DNA of 8,577 nt, taken from positions 1 to 8,577 of the forward strand of contig CABQHT010000072.1 in assembly GCA_902464035.1 (NCBI GenBank). The letters are read 5' to 3'. The stretch's first letter is position 1. Every line of letters begins with the position of its first letter. This stretch comes from an uncultured Collinsella sp. Its GTDB lineage: Bacteria > Actinomycetota > Coriobacteriia > Coriobacteriales > Coriobacteriaceae. The notes below the pieces were generated by a model, which worked only from the letters and a program-made list of their open reading frames with translations, was not told the origin of the DNA and did not search any database. The translations under genes and the position numbers were made by a program. Shown piece by piece: positions 1 through 6,187 of the stretch.

Positions 1-40
1 GGGACAGCCCCTCTGGCTTCGATATGTGCGATACGGTTCG

Positions 41-1501
41 TTAGAAACCCTGACCGTAGCCTTGACCCTGGCCCTGCTGGCCCAGCAGCTCCTCTAGATA
101 CTGGCGCAGCTGCTCATCGGTAATACCGCCGTTGCCAGTGTCGGTTGCGCTGTCGTTCTGCTGCTGGTTCTGCAGCTCCTCGTCGGAGCCCAGCTCGACG
201 GTGACCTTCTTCTCATCCTTGCCGCGCATGAGCGTGATCTCGACCTTCTCGCCCACCTCGTGGCTGCGCAGTGCGATGATCAGGCCATCGGCGCTCGTGA
301 TCTCGTCGTCGCCCAGCTTGGTGATGACGTCGCCCTCCTGAATGCCGGCCTTGGCGGCAGGACCGTCCTCAACGACACTCGCCACATACGCGCCGCTATC
401 GGTGCTCAGCTTGTTGGTGCGGGCGTTGAGCGCGTTGACGCTCGAAAGCGTAGCGCCCATGTACGGATGCACCGGCGTCTTGCCGTCGATGATCTGGTCG
501 GCGATGTTCTTGGCATAGTTGACCGGAATGGCAAAGCCCACTCCCGAACTGGAGCCCGAGTAGCTCTCGATGAGCGAGTTGATGCCCACGAGCTCACCGT
601 TGTCGTTGACGAGCGCGCCACCGGAGTTGCCCGGGTTGATGGCGGCATCGGTCTGGATCATGTTGGCATAGATGGTATTACCGCTGGTAGAGCTCATGGC
701 CGTGGAGCGGTAGAGCGCCGAGACGATACCAGTGGAGACAGACTGCTCGTTGCCAAACGGCGAACCGATCGCCATGACCCACTCGCCCACGTTGAGCTTG
801 GAGGAGTCGCCGATCTCAATCGGGGTGAGCTTGGAGGCATCGGCGTCCTTGAGCTTGATAACGGCGAGGTCGCTCGAGGCATCGTTGCCCACGAACTCGG
901 CCTCGTAGGTGGTGCCGTCATCCATGGTCACCACGTACTGGTCATAGCCATCGACCACGTGGTTGTTGGTGAGAATGTGGCCCTCGGTATCGAGCACAAC
1001 GCCCGAACCGACGCTGCCCGAGTTGTCCGACTCATCGGCAGACTGCGAAAGCGCGTTGCTCTGGCTGCCGCTCGAAGTGGCGGTAATGGAAACCACGGAG
1101 GGCAGGGCCTTGGCAGAAACGGCCTCGGCCAGTGTGGTGTCCTCGGAATCAATCGTAATCTTTTGCGCCGACGAACCCGAAGCACCCGCCGTCACGGCGT
1201 TCTTGCCGCCGCCGATATCGAGCGTGCCACTCATAATGAGCGCGATGACCAGCAGGGCGCCGCAGGCGCAGCCGGCGAGCGCTGTGATGAAGATCGGTAG
1301 CTTTTTGGTCTTGGTCTTGACCACCGTGTGCTTGTTTACAACCTGCTGACCGCCCAGCGGCTGGCCGGTCTGTGTGTCGTAAGCCTGCACGTAGGGAATG
1401 TTGCTGCCGGCAGGCGTCGACTCCACCTGCACGCGCGGCTGCTGCTGAGTCTCGCCGGCATTGCCAACATCCTGGGGACGCTGGGAATCGTTCTCGCTCA
1501 T
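41..1501 (-). CDS. htrA: HtrA/DegP-family membrane-anchored serine protease with one PDZ domain
   Basis: This is a 486-residue envelope-quality-control protease of the trypsin-like HtrA family. Residues 1-67 are polar and Gln-rich and end in a basic KTKTKK stretch. A hydrophobic anchor spans about 68-91, so the protein is probably a single-pass protein with its catalytic part outside the cell. The protease domain (about 125-340) shows the full triad: His181 in TNNHVVDG, Asp211 in SSDLAVIKL and Ser293 in GNSGGALV. One PDZ domain follows at about 350-437 (YMGA to VTVELG), then an acidic/Gln linker and a Gly-Gln tail ending GQGYGQGF. The ATG at 1501 is preferred over an upstream in-frame start at 1540 because AAAGGA lies 8 nt before it and the upstream codons cross a perfect hairpin. 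The gene follows the GlnR-like regulator in the same direction, but a terminator and 208 bp separate them, so it probably has its own promoter. HtrA identity is firm; its substrates are unknown. Confidence 0.93.
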   Translation of the reverse strand: MSENDSQRPQDVGNAGETQQQPRVQVESTPAGSNIPYVQAYDTQTGQPLGGQQVVNKHTVVKTKTKKLPIFITALAGCACGALLVIALIMSGTLDIGGGKNAVTAGASGSSAQKITIDSEDTTLAEAVSAKALPSVVSITATSSGSQSNALSQSADESDNSGSVGSGVVLDTEGHILTNNHVVDGYDQYVVTMDDGTTYEAEFVGNDASSDLAVIKLKDADASKLTPIEIGDSSKLNVGEWVMAIGSPFGNEQSVSTGIVSALYRSTAMSSTSGNTIYANMIQTDAAINPGNSGGALVNDNGELVGINSLIESYSGSSSGVGFAIPVNYAKNIADQIIDGKTPVHPYMGATLSSVNALNARTNKLSTDSGAYVASVVEDGPAAKAGIQEGDVITKLGDDEITSADGLIIALRSHEVGEKVEITLMRGKDEKKVTVELGSDEELQNQQQNDSATDTGNGGITDEQLRQYLEELLGQQGQGQGYGQGF

Positions 1502-1530
1502 AGCTGCGATCCTTTCGTCAAATAACCAAA

Positions 1531-1554
1531 GGCCCGCCAAACACGTGGCGGGCC
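1531..1554 (-). promoter_or_regulatory. Perfect GC hairpin in the htrA leader (attenuator-like)
   Basis: Arms GGCCCGCC and GGCGGGCC pair perfectly over 8 bp around an 8-nt loop. On the minus strand the hairpin is followed by TTTGGTTATTTG and ends about 30 nt before the htrA ATG. It resembles a weak intrinsic terminator placed in the leader, so it may attenuate htrA, stop residual read-through from the upstream regulator gene, or stabilise the htrA mRNA 5' end. The structure is read directly; the role is inferred. Confidence 0.5.
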
Positions 1555-1665
1555 ATCATTGTTCACGTTGAGTTGTACCCCAATATGCAGGCGCAAGTGT
1601 ATGAGAACGCAATCTTTTAGGAAGGCTTAAGTTCTGTTGCAGATTCGAGAGGAACCCGCGCCTGC

Positions 1666-1705
1666 GTCAAAACCACCACAAAAGTGCCTGTCCCCTTTGT
1701 GGTGG
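1666..1705 (-). terminator. Intrinsic terminator after the glnA-regulator operon
   Basis: Immediately after the regulator stop codon, on the minus strand, CCACCACAAA (1705-1696) and TTTGTGGTGG (1682-1673) form a perfect 10-bp stem with a 13-nt loop, followed by TTTT. Position and T-run fit a Rho-independent terminator. The loop contains GGGGACAGGCACT, so the structure may also be a copy of a dispersed palindromic repeat that serves as terminator. Confidence 0.75.
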
Positions 1706-1709
1706 AAAT

Positions 1710-2372
1710 CTAGTCCTTAAACAGATAGCCCACGCCGCGGACGGTGGTGATGTGCGCCGCGATCTGCGGGCCCACCTTGGAGCGGATACGACGGATGTGC
1801 ACGTCGACGGTGCGTGTGCCGCCGCAGTACTCGAAGCCCCACACGCGGTGCAGCAGCACTTCGCGGCTGTAGGCGCGGTTGGGATGCGTCGCCAAAAAGC
1901 TCAGCAGCGAGTACTCCATCAGCGTCAGATCGATGGGCTCATCGTCGAGCGTCACCTGGTAGGTAGCCAGGTTGATCTCGAGGTTATCGATGTTAAGCAC
2001 GTCGTCGGCAGCGACGGTCTCCTCCTCGCCCATCAGGCGCTGCGCGCGAGCTTTGAGCTCGTTGGGCGTCGCCGTGGGGCATACGAAGTCGGCATGCGCG
2101 TGATTCGGCAGGCGCAAGGTGCCGAGCGCCTCATCGTCGACGATCACCAGCATGGGAACGCCGCCGCGATCGTCGAGCCACTTGGCAATCTGATCGATAC
2201 GGTCGCTGCGGATGCCATCGGAATCGAGGATCAGCAGGTCAAAGTCGTGCGCCGCAGTTGGCGAATCGGGGGTTGCCAGGCTCACCTCGACACCCAGGGT
2301 GGTCGTCAAGCTGCGGGCAAACTCGTGGAAGCGCGTCGTGCGCGCCATGAACAGGGCACTCTTTTCGGACAT
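1710..2372 (-). CDS. GlnR-like atypical OmpR-family transcriptional regulator
   Basis: This 220-residue protein has a degenerate receiver domain (about 4-115) and a winged-helix DNA-binding domain (about 125-220). The DNA-binding part is well conserved, with LMEYSLLSFLATHPNRAYSREVL, then GGTRTVDVHIRRIRSKVG at about 184-201 and TTVRGVGYLF at the C-terminus; it closely resembles actinobacterial GlnR, the orphan nitrogen regulator. The receiver lacks the N-terminal acidic pair, the switch Ser/Thr (VIVDD instead) and the conserved Lys (FVCPTATP instead of TKP). Asp50 sits at the usual phosphoacceptor place. GlnR proteins are known to work without phosphorylation, which fits. The ATG at 2372 is chosen over an earlier in-frame start at 2456 because GGAGG lies 5 nt before it and the longer form would overlap glnA. 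It lies 50 bp behind glnA in the same direction with no terminator between, so co-transcription is likely. No histidine kinase is present in the window. The regulator family is firm; GlnR function is inferred. Confidence 0.82.
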   Translation of the reverse strand: MSEKSALFMARTTRFHEFARSLTTTLGVEVSLATPDSPTAAHDFDLLILDSDGIRSDRIDQIAKWLDDRGGVPMLVIVDDEALGTLRLPNHAHADFVCPTATPNELKARAQRLMGEEETVAADDVLNIDNLEINLATYQVTLDDEPIDLTLMEYSLLSFLATHPNRAYSREVLLHRVWGFEYCGGTRTVDVHIRRIRSKVGPQIAAHITTVRGVGYLFKD

Positions 2373-2422
2373 ATCGGCCTCCAAAGAAATGAGCTCAATC
2401 GTACTGGAACAAGCCAGCGCGA

Positions 2423-3760
2423 TTAGGAGTTCGCCAGGTAGTGCTTGATCTCCCACTCGGTGATCGTGGACTCGAACTTATGCCACTCGTCGCGCTTCTT
2501 TTTAAGGAAGAAGCTGTGGATGTGCTCGCCGAGGGCATCCTTCATAAACTGCGAGTCCTCAAAAACGTCGAGTGCCTCTTTGAGCGAGCGCGGCAGCGGC
2601 GCGTAGCCGGCCTCGAGCATCTGACGGTCGGTAAGCTTGAGCGTCTCGGCCGTGGCCTCGGGCGGGAGCTCCAGCTTGCGCTCGATGCCGTCCAGACCAG
2701 CCGCCAGCGTGACGGCGTTGACCAGGTACGGGTTGGCCATGGGGTCGGGGCTGCGAAGCTCGATGCGCGTGGACAGCTGCTTGCCGGGCTTGTAGACCGG
2801 AATGCGGACCATACTCGCGCGGTTGCGCAGGCCCCACGTGGCGTACTGCGGCACAGAGTCGCCGCCCGTGGTGATGCGCTTGTACGAGTTGACGGTGGGG
2901 TTGGTGATGGCGCTGATCTCGCGGGCATGCGCCAGAATGCCAGCCATATAGTGCTTGGCGACGTCGGAGAGATGGTACTTCTCGTCGTCCTCGCCCCAAA
3001 ACACGTTGTTGCCGTCGTGGTCGAATAGCGACTGGCACAGGAACATGGCGCTGCCGTCCTCGCCCGCCAACGGCTTGGGCATAAAGGAGGCGTGGCAACC
3101 GCTCTCGTAGGCCTGCTGCTTAATGATGAGTTTGGCCGTGGTGATGGCGTCGGACATGCTCAGGGCCTCGGCGTGACGCAGGCTCATGCCGTGCTGCGAG
3201 CGGCCGGCGGCGTGGAAGGTGTACTCCACGGGCACGGACATCTTCTCGAGCGTGAGGACCGTGTTGCGACGCAGGTCGCGAGCGGCATCGCTCACCGAAA
3301 GATCGAAGTAGCCCACGTTGTCGAGCGGCTCGGGGGTGTGCTCGTCGGGGAAGTAGTAATACTCCAGCTCGGCACCCACGTTGAGCAGATAGCCAGCCTT
3401 CTCGGCCTTGCGGAACATGCGGCGCAGGGCATCGCGCGGGTCGCCGGCAAACGGCTTGCGATCGGGAGTGCACACATCGCAGAACACGCGGGCGACACCG
3501 TTATGGCTCGGACGCCACGGCAAAATCTGGAAGGTCGAGGCATCGGGGAACGCCAGCATGTCGGCTTCCTCGGGCGTGGCAAAGCCCTCGATGGCGGAGC
3601 CGTCAAAGCCAATACCCTCTTCAAAAGCGACCTCGAGGTCCTCGGGGCTAATGGCAAAGTTCTTGAGGCGGCCGAGAATGTCGACAAACCACAGACGCAC
3701 AAAGCGGATGTCACGCTGCTCTACGGAGCGGAGTACGTAATCGATGTTCTGCTGGTTCAT
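2423..3760 (-). CDS. glnA: Type I glutamine synthetase homologue with degenerate metal site
   Basis: The 445-residue length and collinearity match the GSI-alpha class (B. subtilis type): beta-grasp region with DILGRLKN and FDGSAIEGF (52-60), then the catalytic barrel. There is no adenylylation-site insert. The family makes glutamine from glutamate, ammonia and ATP using two or three divalent metals. Glu131 and Glu133 (AELEYYYF), Arg295 (NSYKR) and Glu334 (TRIELRSPDP) are present. However, the usual HHE and QHEID motifs read FHA (Ala184) and QHGMS (Gly191), and the usual GSGMH reads GSAMF (Phe240). Three of six metal ligands are therefore missing. The flap GYEAP is GGDSVP with one extra residue, and the position of the B. 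subtilis feedback-inhibition Arg is Thr62. The reading frame is intact and the substitutions are clean codons, so this is not a sequencing frameshift. AGGGGAG precedes the ATG. The fold assignment is certain; normal activity is doubtful, and a regulatory or altered-substrate role is possible. Confidence 0.93.
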   Translation of the reverse strand: MNQQNIDYVLRSVEQRDIRFVRLWFVDILGRLKNFAISPEDLEVAFEEGIGFDGSAIEGFATPEEADMLAFPDASTFQILPWRPSHNGVARVFCDVCTPDRKPFAGDPRDALRRMFRKAEKAGYLLNVGAELEYYYFPDEHTPEPLDNVGYFDLSVSDAARDLRRNTVLTLEKMSVPVEYTFHAAGRSQHGMSLRHAEALSMSDAITTAKLIIKQQAYESGCHASFMPKPLAGEDGSAMFLCQSLFDHDGNNVFWGEDDEKYHLSDVAKHYMAGILAHAREISAITNPTVNSYKRITTGGDSVPQYATWGLRNRASMVRIPVYKPGKQLSTRIELRSPDPMANPYLVNAVTLAAGLDGIERKLELPPEATAETLKLTDRQMLEAGYAPLPRSLKEALDVFEDSQFMKDALGEHIHSFFLKKKRDEWHKFESTITEWEIKHYLANS

Positions 3761-3799
3761 GTCGCTCCCCTTTCTTTCGGGCGGGTTTCGACTGGTCTA

Positions 3800-3819
3800 T
3801 ATCGCAGATACTATCGCAG
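3800..3819 (-). promoter_or_regulatory. Direct repeat in the glnA promoter region
   Basis: The 8-mer CTGCGATA occurs twice 12 bp apart on the minus strand (plus-strand TATCGCAG at 3800-3807 and 3812-3819), between the candidate GlnR box and the glnA ribosome-binding site. The promoter-proximal copy runs into TATAGA, a possible -10. Tandem sites of this spacing suit a dimeric regulator, but no binder can be named. Confidence 0.3.
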
Positions 3820-3825
3820 AAAAAT

Positions 3826-3841
3826 GTTTCCGCAGGGTTAA
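3826..3841 (-). promoter_or_regulatory. Candidate GlnR-type box upstream of glnA
   Basis: On the minus strand this reads TTAAC, six bases (CCTGCG), then GAAAC. It matches the actinobacterial GlnR half-site pattern gTnAC-n6-GaAAC except for the first base. It ends about 66 bp before the glnA start, a normal activator/repressor distance. Only one pair of half-sites is seen rather than the usual two, so the call rests on a short motif plus context. Confidence 0.35.
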
Positions 3842-3894
3842 AGCGTGTCAGGCGCTCAAAAAACGTGCTTGAGCAGGCCGTTGCGAACGAGCGG

Positions 3895-4917
3895 CTAGCG
3901 CGAGGTCGAAGCGCGGTGTTCGATGTGGCCGGGGACCTCGATGCGCTTGGGGGCGAGCTTTGCGGCGTCGCCCACCGTAGTGGTAACGACGTCGATGCGC
4001 TCGGACAGACGCTCGACAACGCGCTCGGCAATCGCCAGGGTGTCCTGCGCGGCCGTGGTCACGCCGCCAAAGAGCACGTGGTTCCAGGGGTAATCATCGA
4101 ACGTCGCAATCTTGAGGCCCGCCGGCAGCGAGGGGCCAAGCTGGGCCAGCGCCTCGGTCAGGCGCAAGAAGACCAAACCGTTGACGGCGATAAGGCCGAG
4201 CTTTTTACCTGCGTAATCGCGGATGGTCTCATCCAATCGGCTGATGCCCTCGGCACCGCCATCGGCCAGCGTGACAACCTCGCCGGCAAGACCACGGCGC
4301 GAGAGCTCGTCGGTAAAGGCCTCGGCACGCTCACGACGGACGGGGCTGTCATCACTTGCCTCGGTGAGCAGGCACAGGCGCTCGCTACCCGCGGCAGCCA
4401 GGGCGTCGACCAGGCCGGCGACGAGCTCGCGGTTGTTAGACGTCACCAAATCGATGCCGCCGTCCTCGATGTCGCGGTCGAGCAGCACGACCGGCAGGCG
4501 TCCCGCAGCCGCGGCGATCGCCCCATCGTTGCCGCCGCAGGTGTTGACGACCAAGCCGTCCACGCCCGCATCGATGAGTCTGGTGAGCGACTCGGCCTCC
4601 TTGGCGGGGTCGTTGCCGCTGATGGCCGTCATGAGCGAGCAGCCGCGCGCGGCGGCGCTGGCGGAAAGGCCCTCGAGCATGGCGCTCGAGAACGGATTGG
4701 CGATGTCGGCCAGAATCACGCCGATAAGGTTGGTGCGCGAACTGCGCAGGTTGCGCGCGGCGGCACGGGGACGATAGCCCGTGCGCTCGATGACCTCGGC
4801 AATGCGGGCGCGGGTCTCCTCGGTCATCTGACCGGGACGGTTGTTGAGGTAGCGCGAAACGGTGGCCGGGCTCACGCCCGCCTCGGCGGCAATGTCTTTG
4901 ATTCTCATCTGCGCCAT
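3895..4917 (-). CDS. LacI-family transcriptional repressor, probably of the KDG kinase/aldolase genes
   Basis: This 340-residue protein has the typical LacI layout. A helix-turn-helix lies at about 5-25 (IKDIAAEAGVSPATVSRYLNN), followed by a helical linker with the hinge around 50-60 (YRPRAAARNLRSS) and a periplasmic-binding-protein-like effector domain from NLIGVILADIANPFSS (63-78) to the C-terminus. The ATG at 4917 is chosen because GGGG lies 6 nt upstream; in-frame ATGs at 4956 and 4965 lack a Shine-Dalgarno, and the ATG at 4908 is a weaker option. It is divergent from kdgK across 235 bp that hold operator-like palindromes. This arrangement, and the late DDYPWNHVLFGGVTTAAQ segment typical of sugar-responsive LacI regulators, suggest that it represses kdgK-eda and is released by KDG, KDPG or a related uronate product. 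The effector is inferred, not visible. Confidence 0.87.
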   Translation of the reverse strand: MAQMRIKDIAAEAGVSPATVSRYLNNRPGQMTEETRARIAEVIERTGYRPRAAARNLRSSRTNLIGVILADIANPFSSAMLEGLSASAAARGCSLMTAISGNDPAKEAESLTRLIDAGVDGLVVNTCGGNDGAIAAAAGRLPVVLLDRDIEDGGIDLVTSNNRELVAGLVDALAAAGSERLCLLTEASDDSPVRRERAEAFTDELSRRGLAGEVVTLADGGAEGISRLDETIRDYAGKKLGLIAVNGLVFLRLTEALAQLGPSLPAGLKIATFDDYPWNHVLFGGVTTAAQDTLAIAERVVERLSERIDVVTTTVGDAAKLAPKRIEVPGHIEHRASTSR

Positions 4918-4982
4918 GGCGCACCCCGTTTCCCACGTGTCGGCAATCTTTGCCATTTTAGGCATTTTTTTAAAAATCTCGC

Positions 4983-5009
4983 TTGCAAAACGCTGTAGGT
5001 GAGTATACT
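4983..5009 (+). promoter_or_regulatory. Candidate kdgK promoter
   Basis: TTGCAA (4983-4988) and TATACT (5004-5009) form a sigma-70-like pair with a short 15-nt spacer; TACTAC (5006-5011) would give 17 nt with a weaker -10. The -10 lies within the palindrome AGTATACT, so a divergent lacI promoter could share it. Operator-like repeats begin 11 bp downstream, where a repressor would block initiation. Confidence 0.5.
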
Positions 5010-5019
5010 ACAACTCGAA

Positions 5020-5048
5020 ACGAAACCGATTTCGTAAACCGATTTCGG
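5020..5048 (+). promoter_or_regulatory. Tandem LacI-type operator
   Basis: ACGAAACCGATTTCGT (5020-5035) is a 16-bp palindrome centred on CG with one mismatched pair, the classic LacI-family operator form. The 12-mer AAACCGATTTCG is then repeated at 5036-5047, giving two copies with a 13-bp period, and ACCGATTTCGGT (5038-5049) is itself near-palindromic. The location, just downstream of the -10-like box, fits repression of kdgK by the adjacent divergent LacI protein. Confidence 0.65.
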
Positions 5049-5051
5049 TAA

Positions 5052-5109
5052 GCGTTGGCACGGAGGTGCAAAGATGCACCCTACCGTCTTGGCACCTCCG
5101 TGCCAACGC
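5052..5109 (+). repeat. 18-bp perfect inverted repeat in the kdgK leader
   Basis: GCGTTGGCACGGAGGTGC (5052-5069) is matched exactly by its reverse complement at 5092-5109, with a 22-nt loop. A second hairpin, GGTGCA-AAGA-TGCACC (5065-5080), shares the inner part of the left arm and is mutually exclusive with the full stem. The right arm is also part of a local palindrome, TTGGCAC-CTCC-GTGCCAA. In RNA this would be a very stable 5' leader stem 43 nt before the kdgK ATG. It may be an mRNA stabiliser, a switch, or a palindromic repeat insertion. Confidence 0.75.
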
Positions 5110-5152
5110 CATATCAAAGGTGTACGCACAGTCAAGAAGGAGCTACGCGACC

Positions 5153-6187
5153 ATGGGTAAAACGGTTCTTACCTTCGGCGAGATCATGATGAGGCTCTCG
5201 CCCAAAGATCACCTGCGTATTGAGCAGGCGACCGAGTTTGATGTCCGCTACGGCGGCGCCGAGGCCAATACCGCGCTTTCCCTGGCCTACCAGGGCGACA
5301 AGGCCGCTTACGTCTCCGTTGTCCCGGCCAACCGTCTGGGCGAGTGCGCTCTGCGCTCGCTGAAGGTCTACGACGTCGACACCACGCGCGTCGTGCGTCA
5401 GGGCGATCGTCTTGGTTCCTATGTGTTTGAGGTCGGCGCTTCGCAGCGCGGCAACGGCTGCGTCTACGACCGCAAGTACTCGGCCATCAACATGGCCAAG
5501 CGCGACGTCTTTGACTGGGACGAGATTCTCAAGGGCATCGACGTCTTCTACTTCTCTGGCGTGACGCCCGCCGTCTCCGACGAGATGGCCGCCGCCTGCA
5601 AGGACGCTCTCACCGCTTGCCGCGCCAAGGGTATCACCACCGTGTGCGACGTTAACTACCGCGGCAAGATGTGGTCGCCCGAGAAGTCGCAGGCAACCAT
5701 GAAGGAGCTCCTGCCGCTCGTCGACATCTGCATCGCCAACGACGAGGACGCACCTGCCGGCCTCGGCATGACCTGCGTCTCCGGCTCCCTTGCCCACGGC
5801 ATCGAGGAGCGCGACACCTACGTCGAGATGGCCCGCCAGATCTGCGCTGAGTACGGCTGCAAGAAGGTCGCCTCGGTCGTCCGCAACATCTCCTGCGTCG
5901 AGCGCTCCATCTGGATGGGCATGCTCTACGACGCCGAAAGCGGCGAGCATTGGTTCTCCCCCGCTCACGACGTTCACGTGCTCGAGGGCGTTGCCGCCGG
6001 CGACGCTTTCAACGCCGGCCTGGTCCACGCGCTCATCAACGACTTCGATCCGCAGGACGCCGTCAACTACGCGATTGCGGCCTCGATCCTCAAGCTCACC
6101 ATCAAGGGCGATTCCAACCTGGTGACCGCAGACGAGATCGCAGCCGTGGCATCCGCCGCCGACGGTGGCACCCGCGTCGCCCGTTAA
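5153..6187 (+). CDS. kdgK: 2-dehydro-3-deoxygluconokinase (PfkB/ribokinase family)
   Basis: The 344-residue protein phosphorylates 2-keto-3-deoxygluconate to KDPG in the cytoplasm. It starts with the PfkB N-terminal strand (VLTFGEIMMRLSP), has the substrate-site motif YGGAEANTA (33-41), the KDG-kinase-typical DVNYRGKMWSP (166-176) and the C-terminal signature GVAAGDAFNAG (279-289) with Asp284 as catalytic base. The usual GAGD reads AAGD here, a mild variation. The ATG at 5153 is chosen because AAGGAG lies 10 nt upstream and the protein then begins exactly at the family's conserved MGK-VLTFGE; a longer form would read through the leader hairpin. It is followed on the same strand by KDPG aldolase, the next enzyme in the pathway. 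Operators upstream imply control by the divergent LacI protein. Length and motifs match gut-bacterial KDG kinases; related sugar kinases of the family are a less likely alternative. Confidence 0.9.
   Translation: MGKTVLTFGEIMMRLSPKDHLRIEQATEFDVRYGGAEANTALSLAYQGDKAAYVSVVPANRLGECALRSLKVYDVDTTRVVRQGDRLGSYVFEVGASQRGNGCVYDRKYSAINMAKRDVFDWDEILKGIDVFYFSGVTPAVSDEMAAACKDALTACRAKGITTVCDVNYRGKMWSPEKSQATMKELLPLVDICIANDEDAPAGLGMTCVSGSLAHGIEERDTYVEMARQICAEYGCKKVASVVRNISCVERSIWMGMLYDAESGEHWFSPAHDVHVLEGVAAGDAFNAGLVHALINDFDPQDAVNYAIAASILKLTIKGDSNLVTADEIAAVASAADGGTRVAR

Noticed and set aside
260..1300. Long plus-strand open frame opposite htrA
   Set aside because: It is the antisense shadow of a high-GC gene. 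Its Arg/Gly/Val/His-rich product has no domain, while the minus strand gives a complete HtrA protease with all motifs.
3183..3240. Frameshift as an explanation for the lost Glu residues in the GS homologue
   Set aside because: The codons are collinear with the family on both sides (VEYT before, SLRHAEAL after) with no length change, so these are substitutions.
3854..3874. Hairpin GCTCAA-TTGAGC with a T-run as a lacI terminator
   Set aside because: On the minus strand the T-run lies inside the loop rather than after the stem, so it is not a proper intrinsic terminator.
3865..4998. Long plus-strand open frame opposite lacI
   Set aside because: It mirrors the LacI gene and its product is low-complexity; the LacI reading has a full DNA-binding and effector domain.
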